IMG/VR virus record: IMGVR_UViG_3300044655_001165
Coordinates: 1-21,275 of that record
Reading direction: 5' to 3' (one strand)
Length of the DNA stretch: 21,275 bases
From: a virus
Made by a program: the position numbers and the translations under genes. Shown here one piece after another: positions 7,276-13,309 of this stretch. The notes under the pieces are model-generated. The model saw only the letters and a program-made list of their open reading frames with translations, had not been told where the DNA came from and did no database searches. Position 1 is the stretch's first letter, and each line of letters begins with the position of its first letter.

Positions 7276-7472
7276 ACAAAATTGAAACAATTGGTGACAC
7301 CAATCTTGCGTGGAGATGGATCAACTATCGCAAAAAAGATAGAGTTCAATATCAGCAAGAGTTGAACAATGCACGATATGAGGGTGCTATGCGTAGTGAT
7401 TTTCGACAACCAAAAGTTGATGAATACACTTACGACAAACTTGAAATTGTTCGATTAAAGGCAGAAGCATGA
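7272..7472 (+). CDS. Small uncharacterised protein (66 aa)
   Basis: A short soluble, highly charged protein lies between the glycosyltransferase and galE, overlapping each by 4 nt (ATGA junctions). The sequence is helical in character (LAWRWINYRKKDRVQYQQELNNARYEG, then a Lys/Glu-rich tail KLEIVRLKAEA). It has no Cys, no membrane segment and no known motif. The tight translational coupling on both sides is the main evidence that it is a gene. It might be an adaptor of the adjacent enzymes, but this is only a guess from position. Confidence 0.6.
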   Translation: MNKIETIGDTNLAWRWINYRKKDRVQYQQELNNARYEGAMRSDFRQPKVDEYTYDKLEIVRLKAEA

Positions 7473-8431
7473 TTGTAATTGTCACCGGCTCGGCCGGCTA
7501 CATTGGTGGACAGACTGCCCTGTTGTTGAAAGACGCAGGGCATGAAGTTTACGGCATTGACCGCAGACAACCACCAGGTCATTTGCAAGGTGTTTGTGAT
7601 AAGTTTTTGTTCCAAGACTTTGCTAGCGATGTGGCACTGAGCTGGATTATCAGCAAACAACCGGATGCTATCATTCACTGTGCCGGCACCAGCCTTGTTG
7701 GCCCGTCGATGCAGGATCCTAGCGAATACTACAACAACAATGTGGCCAAGACGCTAAAGTTGTTAGATGTGGTTCGACGCAGTTTGCCTCGTTGTAGATT
7801 TGTATTCAGCTCTAGTGCGGCCACATACGGTGAGCCTATCCTGGGGTCTTGCAATGAAGTTGATCCTTGCTTGCCTGTAAGTCCATACGGCGAAAGCAAA
7901 CTCATGATTGATATGATACTAGAATCATATCGCCGAGCATACAATCTCAACTATGTTAGTTTTCGTTACTTCAATGCCTGTGGGGCCGATCCACAAGGGC
8001 GCCACGGACAAGAACCAGGTGCCACACATATCATTGCCAGAGTGCTAGAAAGTATCAGAGATAAGCAAGATTTTGTTCTTAATGGTAATGACTTTCCTAC
8101 TATAGATGGCACGTGTGTGCGCGATTACGTACACGTAGAGGACATCGCTCGTGCTCATGCTTTGGCATTGCATCACAAAATTCCAGCGGGTGTGTACAAT
8201 CTTGGTTCAAACATGGGCACAACTAATCTCCAAATAATTGAAGCCGCACAAGACGAAACACAGCAGACATTGAATATGGTAGTAGGTTCTCGTCGCGCAG
8301 GAGATCCGCCTGCTTTAACCGCCAATCCTACCAAATTTAACACAGTGGCAGGTGCATGGAGACATCACGACTTGGATGCAATGATCCAACACGCATGGGC
8401 ATGGTATGTTCGAAAAAATCAAACAGTTTGA
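7469..8431 (+). CDS. galE: UDP-glucose 4-epimerase-like enzyme
   Basis: This extended SDR enzyme of 320 residues is slightly below the ~338 of bacterial GalE. It interconverts UDP-glucose and UDP-galactose, or the N-acetyl forms, using bound NAD. TGSAGYIGG (6-14) is the dinucleotide loop, and D31 follows strand 2. HCAGTSLVGPS (70-80) matches the HxAG segment. FSSSAATYGEP (113-123) carries the catalytic Ser. SPYGESK (138-144) gives Y140 and K144. RYFNACGADPQGRHGQEPG and RDYVHVEDIARAHALAL are typical GalE features of the sugar domain. The dimer-end C-terminus is present. The gene begins in ATGA overlap and its 3' end overlaps the next gene by 26 nt. Narrow substrate specificity cannot be read from the sequence. 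Confidence 0.9.
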   Translation: MIVIVTGSAGYIGGQTALLLKDAGHEVYGIDRRQPPGHLQGVCDKFLFQDFASDVALSWIISKQPDAIIHCAGTSLVGPSMQDPSEYYNNNVAKTLKLLDVVRRSLPRCRFVFSSSAATYGEPILGSCNEVDPCLPVSPYGESKLMIDMILESYRRAYNLNYVSFRYFNACGADPQGRHGQEPGATHIIARVLESIRDKQDFVLNGNDFPTIDGTCVRDYVHVEDIARAHALALHHKIPAGVYNLGSNMGTTNLQIIEAAQDETQQTLNMVVGSRRAGDPPALTANPTKFNTVAGAWRHHDLDAMIQHAWAWYVRKNQTV

Positions 8432-8993
8432 AGACGCTCTAGCAGAGTTTACTGGAGCCCCGTATGCTGTCATGACTGATTGTTGTACACACGCAATTGA
8501 ATTGTGTTTGCGATACGATCGTGTCAAAGAAGTGGTGATTACACCTTACACATATTTGAGCATTCCTATGACCATGCACAAACTAGGTATCAAGTATTAC
8601 TACAAAGAAGAAGCCTGGACAGGAGAGTACCAATTTCACGGTACACGTATTTGGGACAGTGCTCGTAGGCTAGAAAAGAACATGTATCGACCCGGACAGA
8701 TACAATGCTTGAGTTTCGGGCATGACAAGCCTTTACATATAGGCCGCGGAGGTGCTATAATATTAGATGACAAGGCAGCATATGATGCATTGATTTGTAT
8801 GCGTTACGATGGCCGAGATCTAAATATCAAACCCTGGATTGAACAACGAGAGTTTAGAGTTGGTTACCATTACAAGCCCACACCAGAAGAGGCTAGCCAA
8901 GGTATAGCACTACTAGAAGGTCTAAAAGAGTATTGTCCGGCACCTCGACACGTTGACTATCCAGATTTAAGAACAATCACTATCAAGGACTAA
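8406..8993 (+). CDS. Very short DegT/DnrJ/StrS-type aminotransferase
   Basis: At 195 residues this is about half the family length (~370). It keeps the core of the PLP sugar aminotransferase fold. FTGAPYAVMTDCCTHAIELCL (15-35) matches the opening helix and phosphate-binding segment. VVITPYTYLSIPMTMHKLG (43-61) matches the TPSFTFxAT segment. IWDSARRL (82-89) has D84 for the PLP ring nitrogen, and SFGHDKPLHIGRGGA (103-117) has K108 as the internal aldimine lysine. The small C-terminal domain is reduced to YKPTPEEASQGIALLEGL. Because key residues remain, it may be a minimal working enzyme and not a pseudogene. A role in amino-sugar synthesis with galE and the glycosyltransferases is inferred. 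The 5' end overlaps galE by 26 nt. Confidence 0.72.
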   Translation: MFEKIKQFEDALAEFTGAPYAVMTDCCTHAIELCLRYDRVKEVVITPYTYLSIPMTMHKLGIKYYYKEEAWTGEYQFHGTRIWDSARRLEKNMYRPGQIQCLSFGHDKPLHIGRGGAIILDDKAAYDALICMRYDGRDLNIKPWIEQREFRVGYHYKPTPEEASQGIALLEGLKEYCPAPRHVDYPDLRTITIKD

Positions 8994-8994
8994 A

Positions 8995-9741
8995 ATGACA
9001 GATAAAAAAGAAACAGCACTAGACGCAATGGCCGGAGACGGTGGGTACGGACTAGGCAAAGTTTGCGATCACCTTCGATTTAAATTCCGGCGTGACGGAA
9101 AACGCTTCTGGGCGGGTGACAATGTCAGCGAATACATTGATGACACAATGAAGGAGCAACTGATCGACGAAGCTACTGAAGCATTTGAACGAGTGCTTGA
9201 TACACTATTGATTGACAGAGAAAATGATCCAAACTCTAAAGGCACAGCGCGGCGCCTGGCAAAAATGTACTTCAATGAAATCATGGCTGGGCGCTACGAG
9301 ACGAGTCCTAATGCTACAGCTTTCCCGAACGATACGAGTGGAGCCTACGACGGCATGTTGGTGGTGCGTTCAGAGCTTAAGAGCATGTGCTCGCATCATC
9401 ACCAACCTGTTACGGGTGTGGCTTATATTGGAATCATTGCTGGTCCCAAACTCATTGGTCTATCGAAGTATACCCGCATTGCCCAGTGGTGTGCCCGACG
9501 TGGCACTCTCCAAGAAGAGCTATGTATGGATATTGCTCGCGAAATTGAATTTGCGACCGGATCCAAGGATGTTGCTGTTTATATACAGGCTACCCACGGA
9601 TGTTGTGAGAATCGTGGTATTATGGCTCATAGTAGTCTTACCCAGACTACCGTACTACGTGGAGCATTCAAAACAGACCAAAGTGTAAAGAAGGAATTCT
9701 TTGACAACATCAAACTACAACAGGACTTTGCACCACGATGA
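8995..9741 (+). CDS. folE: GTP cyclohydrolase I
   Basis: This enzyme converts GTP to 7,8-dihydroneopterin triphosphate, the first step of 7-deazaguanine (and folate) synthesis. It is a cytoplasmic, zinc-dependent tunnel-fold enzyme. The protein is 248 residues. Zinc ligands are C132 and H135 in CSHHHQP (132-138) and C203 in HGCCENRG (201-208). GLSKYTRIAQWCARRGTLQEEL (155-176) matches GLSKLxRixxxxaxRxQxQExL, with one residue type change near the end (TLQEE for VQERL). The ~60 residues before the helical region are longer than in bacterial FolE. It begins 1 nt after the DegT-like gene and overlaps the HIT gene by ATGA. In a phage with dpdA, queD and queE, a base-modification role is more likely than folate supply. 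Confidence 0.93.
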   Translation: MTDKKETALDAMAGDGGYGLGKVCDHLRFKFRRDGKRFWAGDNVSEYIDDTMKEQLIDEATEAFERVLDTLLIDRENDPNSKGTARRLAKMYFNEIMAGRYETSPNATAFPNDTSGAYDGMLVVRSELKSMCSHHHQPVTGVAYIGIIAGPKLIGLSKYTRIAQWCARRGTLQEELCMDIAREIEFATGSKDVAVYIQATHGCCENRGIMAHSSLTQTTVLRGAFKTDQSVKKEFFDNIKLQQDFAPR

Positions 9742-10142
9742 TTAAATACGCAACACTACACGCAGCACAAGAAGGCAAGGTAGCACCATGGGATCTAGAA
9801 GTTCCTGAACTCAGCACTCAACACGTGACAGTGTTCCGCGATCGCTTTCCAGTAACCAAAGGTCATTTGTTGTTTGTGCCACGCAACAACACAGACGAAG
9901 GTGTTGTTGTTTGTTTAGGCACAGCATTGATTACCGGTCAACAAATGGTTGCTCGTGGCGAGTGTGATGCATTCAACGTTGGACTTAACATGGGTGCAGA
10001 GGCTGGACAAACTGTGATGTATCCGCACGTACACTTGATTCCACGCAGACAGGGTGATTGTGCCGACCCCATTGGTGGTGTTCGAGGAGTTATTCCTGAG
10101 CAACAAAATTACAAAACTGGTGCATACAAAGAGCCACTATGA
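9738..10142 (+). CDS. HIT-family nucleotide hydrolase/transferase-like protein
   Basis: This histidine-triad superfamily protein is 134 residues, the usual size. HIT proteins cleave or transfer nucleoside monophosphates from substrates such as ApppA or nucleotidyl-sugars. VTKGHLLFVPRNN (39-51) and FNVGLNMGAEAGQT (79-92) are the standard strand and helix. The active site reads MYPHVHLIPRRQGD (94-107). The family motif is HxHxH, and the first His is replaced by Tyr (Y95) while H97 and H99, including the catalytic nucleophile, remain. GGVRGVIP follows, as in bacterial HIT proteins. It sits in the folE chain, joined on both sides by 4-nt overlaps. A housekeeping role in nucleotide turnover or AMP transfer is possible. 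Confidence 0.75.
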   Translation: MIKYATLHAAQEGKVAPWDLEVPELSTQHVTVFRDRFPVTKGHLLFVPRNNTDEGVVVCLGTALITGQQMVARGECDAFNVGLNMGAEAGQTVMYPHVHLIPRRQGDCADPIGGVRGVIPEQQNYKTGAYKEPL

Positions 10143-11047
10143 CCTTACCATTACAGGCAAACTTAATTGGCATTGCCACAGCACCTGCTGACTGTGTCAA
10201 CGATCCACTAAAGGATCAACTGGTCCACGAAGCCACTAGACAGGTCGCAGGCTCGCAATGGCTGGAAGATGACCGCGTTGTTGCTTTGTTTTTAGAACGC
10301 TACAAGTCATGGATCAACAGCACAGAACTCAACAAAGTCAGTGGTCTCGATACATTTCCCAGTGTGAACTTTGCACAAGGTACTACAGAAAGTTTTGACA
10401 AGTTCTATCTACGTAATCATGCACGTAGATTTCGTTGCTATCGCGGAGAGTACCTGTACCACGAATTGAGTTGGAAAGCCAACAGCAACCGCTGGGCGTA
10501 CATTGATGACGAACCCTTGACCAAGGGTGATGCTGTGGTTTGTAGTTTTCCCTTTGCAGATACAGGTGGACAAAAACACACTCAAGAGTTTTTGGATCGT
10601 TGTGCTGAACTGGAAATTCCTGTACTGTTTGACTGTGCGTTTTTTGGCATTTGCGCCGGACACAACTTTGACTTTGATCACCCTGCTATTACAGATGTGT
10701 GCTTTAGTCTAAGCAAACCATTCCCTGTGTATGGTATGCGTATTGGTATTAGATTCAGCAAAGATATCACAGACGGCATCAACATCTATGGTAACACACA
10801 CTATGTAAACAAGTTTGGTGCCGCAGTAGGAGCACGACTGTTTGAACATCAACATCCTGACGCAATTTACTTGAACTATAGAGATCAACAAGTTGCATGG
10901 TGTCAAGAATATGGGCTAGAACCCAGTCAATGTGTGACGTTTGGTCTTGACCACAATCACAAATATGACAATCACAATCGTGGAAGCAAAGACACCAACC
11001 GTGTGTGTTTTGCCAAGTTCTTTAACAAGGGTTATCTGCCGCTATGA
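10139..11047 (+). CDS. PLP-dependent aminotransferase-fold protein (class I/II-like)
   Basis: This 302-residue protein has PLP fold-type I signals. FAQGTTESF (78-86) resembles the phosphate-binding segment. VVCSFPFADTGG (133-144) is the NP-type loop region. PVLFDCAFFGI (161-171) has D165 for the PLP ring, matching DxxF/Y. SLSKPFPVYGMRIG (190-203) holds the candidate Schiff-base lysine K193 and R201, as in SxSKxxxxxGxRxG. It is about 80-100 residues shorter than typical class I/II enzymes. It could be an amino-acid or amino-sugar transaminase. It is chained by ATGA overlaps to the HIT gene upstream and the PP-loop gene downstream, so all four genes from folE on are made from one message. I do not know its substrate. 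Confidence 0.65.
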   Translation: MTLPLQANLIGIATAPADCVNDPLKDQLVHEATRQVAGSQWLEDDRVVALFLERYKSWINSTELNKVSGLDTFPSVNFAQGTTESFDKFYLRNHARRFRCYRGEYLYHELSWKANSNRWAYIDDEPLTKGDAVVCSFPFADTGGQKHTQEFLDRCAELEIPVLFDCAFFGICAGHNFDFDHPAITDVCFSLSKPFPVYGMRIGIRFSKDITDGINIYGNTHYVNKFGAAVGARLFEHQHPDAIYLNYRDQQVAWCQEYGLEPSQCVTFGLDHNHKYDNHNRGSKDTNRVCFAKFFNKGYLPL

Positions 11048-11874
11048 CATGGATGCCCGGAGGCCACAACAACTGGTTTTCAGTCAGTGTTGATGGGCCA
11101 CAGTTTCAAGTGCAATTTAATCGCAGGGCATCTAAATTGTACAAAAATTTTGATGATGCCGCTGACAATGCCGCCCAGTTGTTGTACAAGGAATGGGGAC
11201 ATCGACCACTTTATCTAGCACTCAGTGGCGGGGTTGACAGCGAGTTTGTGGCAAGGATTCTGTTAAAAAACAAAATACCGTTTACTCCAGTGATACTCAA
11301 AATTGATTCACTCAATGCAGTTGAATCTCAGTTTGCCTTGACCTGGTGTGAAAAAAACAACATTACTCCAGTGATACTAAATTATACCACACAAGATCTG
11401 AATGACAGTTTTAAACTATTTTTTCCTAAAATGCACAAGATTAAACACTATCATTCAACTGCCATGATGATCATTTACAACTATATAGAAATGCAAGATG
11501 GCCATTGCATCTATTGTGCCGGAGATATAAACTTAGACTCTGACCGCAAAGAATTTTTCCATTACCACTATGATTTTATTCCTAATATGGTAGATGCGGG
11601 CAAGCACCCTACATCTTTTTTTATGTACACTCCTGAACTGGCACTGAGTTATATCAATCAATTTGATTCCGATCGACCCGAACAACACAACAAGTTGAGA
11701 TTTTATCAAGTGGAACCAAGATCTAAAATTGATTACGTTTCGTTAATTCCTCCAGAGCAAAACAAAAAAACTATGGATAGTTTATTTTATATTTTGAAAA
11801 TAGAAAAACAAGAGTTTGATGCTTGCTTTTGGTACGGTGCTAAAGAACAAATCATACAAAATCTACAACCATAA
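11044..11874 (+). CDS. PP-loop ATP pyrophosphatase (QueC- or AsnB-like position)
   Basis: This 276-residue enzyme adenylates a carboxylate or carbonyl, judging by its N-type PP-loop: YLALSGGVDSEFVARILL with SGGVDS at 61-66. It then follows an HUP-type alpha/beta order: LKIDSLNAVESQFAL, then PVILNYT, then CIYCAGDINL. QueC uses such a motif plus four zinc-binding cysteines at its C-terminus; that cluster is absent here, with only C-x-x-C in CIYCAG. The SGGVDS spelling is that of asparagine-synthetase and sugar-amidotransferase PP-loop domains. It is the last gene of the folE chain and lies directly before the promoter and queD. Inference: it may fill the missing QueC step or make the amide of CDG. 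The alternative is sugar amidation. The 3' half is AT-rich compared with neighbours, which might point to recent gain. Confidence 0.65.
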   Translation: MTWMPGGHNNWFSVSVDGPQFQVQFNRRASKLYKNFDDAADNAAQLLYKEWGHRPLYLALSGGVDSEFVARILLKNKIPFTPVILKIDSLNAVESQFALTWCEKNNITPVILNYTTQDLNDSFKLFFPKMHKIKHYHSTAMMIIYNYIEMQDGHCIYCAGDINLDSDRKEFFHYHYDFIPNMVDAGKHPTSFFMYTPELALSYINQFDSDRPEQHNKLRFYQVEPRSKIDYVSLIPPEQNKKTMDSLFYILKIEKQEFDACFWYGAKEQIIQNLQP

Positions 11875-11877
11875 ATA
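11870..11877 (+). promoter_or_regulatory. T4-late-type octamer CATAAATA
   Basis: CATAAATA matches the T4 late -10 octamer TATAAATA at 7 of 8 bases. It overlaps the stop of the PP-loop gene at the start of the longest intergenic gap, upstream of queD. Late transcription in T4-like phages needs only this -10 element, with the sliding clamp as activator. The octamer is short and could be chance in AT-rich DNA. Confidence 0.3.
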
Positions 11878-11910
11878 TTCTTTTACAGCGGCCTATCGGC
11901 ATCGTCCCGC

Positions 11911-11939
11911 TTTACAAACTCCGCCGCCTATGCTATAAT
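11911..11939 (+). promoter_or_regulatory. Near-consensus sigma70 promoter for queD
   Basis: TTTACA (11911-11916) and TATAAT (11934-11939) are 17 nt apart, with a TGC extended -10 at 11931-11933. The -35 matches 5 of 6 and the -10 all 6 consensus bases. A start point about 7 nt downstream would leave a very short leader, with AGGAG at 11947-11951, 8 nt before the queD ATG. The -10 to SD stretch strongly resembles the one in front of the sliding clamp. Early expression by host RNA polymerase is expected. The whole gap 11875-11959 contains only this promoter and the octamer at 11870; I see no gene in it. Confidence 0.8.
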
Positions 11940-11959
11940 TTAACATAGGAGAAAACAGC

Positions 11960-12457
11960 ATGACACCAGTAGTTTACAAATATACCTCGACCAAAGAGTA
12001 CCACGACGCATTTCCATGTGCATACAGACAGTGGAGGGCAGACAGTCATTGTAACTTGATACACGGTTATTCGTTTAGTATGAAGTTTTACTTTGGCACA
12101 AACGATTTGGATGTGCGCAACTGGGCCGCCGACTATGGTGGTCTCAAAGAACTAAAGAAAACACTTGAAGATCAATTTGATCACACACTGATTGTGGCTG
12201 CCGATGATCCCCAGATGGAAACGTTCAAGTTATTACAAGAGCGGAACATGGCCAAGATTGTTGTGTTACCCAAGCTAGGCTGTGAAGGTCTTAGCGACAT
12301 GCTGTACAAGTATGTGAATGGTGTTTACATTCCTGAGATGTGGGGGCCAGGTGAAGCCGCACGTTTGTGGTGCTATAGAGTGGAAGTACGTGAGACACAG
12401 GCCAACATGGCGTTCCGTGAAGGCCATCGTGAATGGAATGAGGATTTGTTTGCATAA
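11960..12457 (+). CDS. queD: 6-carboxy-5,6,7,8-tetrahydropterin synthase-like protein
   Basis: QueD turns dihydroneopterin triphosphate into 6-carboxytetrahydropterin, the second step towards 7-deazaguanine. This protein is 165 residues, longer than E. coli QueD (about 120). FPCAYRQWRADSHCNLIHGYSF (18-39) aligns with FSAHRLxxxxKCxxLHGHSF. The catalytic Cys is C31 and one zinc His is H35. The other two His positions carry Y22 and Y37. Then come D59 in AADYGGLKELK, the His of FDHTLIVA (H75), E109 in a GCEGLSDMLYKYV helix, and E145 in YRVEVRET. A variant family of this kind is, from memory, common in aquatic phages and alphaproteobacteria. Start choice: AGGAG at 8 nt. It ends by TAATG overlap with the glycosyltransferase gene. 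Confidence 0.85.
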   Translation: MTPVVYKYTSTKEYHDAFPCAYRQWRADSHCNLIHGYSFSMKFYFGTNDLDVRNWAADYGGLKELKKTLEDQFDHTLIVAADDPQMETFKLLQERNMAKIVVLPKLGCEGLSDMLYKYVNGVYIPEMWGPGEAARLWCYRVEVRETQANMAFREGHREWNEDLFA

Positions 12458-12468
12458 TGGAGATGTCA

Positions 12469-13302
12469 ATGAAAGAACATGAATATGGTATTGCCATGTT
12501 GTTGGCCACTCGTGGCCGAACAGAGAGTCTGGGTCGCAGTATACGCAGTTTAGTAGAGTTGGCCGACGACATCAGTCGTGTGCAAATCATGTTTGCTTTT
12601 GACAATGATGATGACATAGGCTTCAAGTACTTTGTTGACGAACTGCAACCTTGGATGGATGAGCGTGACATAAGTTATACCGCCATGAAGTTTGAGCGCA
12701 TGGGCTATGTAAACTTGCACAAGTACAACAACGCCATGGCGGCGCAAACTGACAGCGATTGGTTGGTGATCTGGAACGACGATGCTGTGATGCAGAGTCA
12801 AGGCTGGGATACTACTATACTCAGTTATACAGGGCAATTTAAGTTGTTGAGTTTCTGTACTCATCGCATGCATCCTTATTCAATCTTTCCCATAGTACCT
12901 CGAACATGGTATGACTTGCTGGGCTATATCAGCCCTCACCCCACACAAGATGGCTGGGTAAGTCAGCAGGCCTACATGCTGGATATCTATCAGCGAATCA
13001 CTGTGGATGTGTTGCATGATCGATTTGACTTGACTGGCAACAACAATGATGACATCTATGCCAATCGACCCATGCTAGAAGGTAAACCTGATGATCCCAG
13101 GGACTTTCACAGCAAACAGATGATAGATTTACGGCATTTGGATTGTGCTAAACTGGCCACGTACATGCGTAGACAAGGCGTCAGCACTGAATTTTTTGAG
13201 AATATTTTTAAAGGTACTCAAGATCCCTGGCAAAGACTAGCAGAAAATGACATCAACAGCCAAATGGTACAGTTTGCGAATCCACACACGCTCAAGGCGT
13301 AA
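12469..13302 (+). CDS. GT-A type glycosyltransferase (family 2-like)
   Basis: This protein is 277 residues from the ATG at 12469, which has GGAG 6 nt upstream. ATGs at 12457 (joined to the queD stop) and 12463 are in frame but less well spaced. IAMLLATRGRTESLGRSIRSL near the N-terminus is the GT-A opening strand and helix. VQIMFAFDNDDDIGF (about 38-52) is the next strand. WLVIWNDDAVMQSQGWD (about 98-114) holds the metal/nucleotide-binding NDD in the place of DxD. The later segment HYSIFPIVPRTWYDLLGYI-like is the acceptor region. No membrane segment is seen. It may add a sugar to a phage or host surface structure, or to a modified base. It lies between queD and a radical SAM gene. Confidence 0.7.
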   Translation: MKEHEYGIAMLLATRGRTESLGRSIRSLVELADDISRVQIMFAFDNDDDIGFKYFVDELQPWMDERDISYTAMKFERMGYVNLHKYNNAMAAQTDSDWLVIWNDDAVMQSQGWDTTILSYTGQFKLLSFCTHRMHPYSIFPIVPRTWYDLLGYISPHPTQDGWVSQQAYMLDIYQRITVDVLHDRFDLTGNNNDDIYANRPMLEGKPDDPRDFHSKQMIDLRHLDCAKLATYMRRQGVSTEFFENIFKGTQDPWQRLAENDINSQMVQFANPHTLKA

Positions 13303-13309
13303 ATACAAT

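Noticed and set aside
11888-11927. GCGGC...GCCGC inverted repeat upstream of queD as a terminator
   Set aside because: The arms are only 5 bp, 30 nt apart, with no U tract, and overlap the strong promoter; probably chance in a GC-rich spacer.
13247-13309. Longer N-terminus for the radical SAM protein
   Set aside because: The extra 21 residues lie in the previous gene, are basic and unlike a B12 domain opening, and the ATG at 13310 begins the expected strand.
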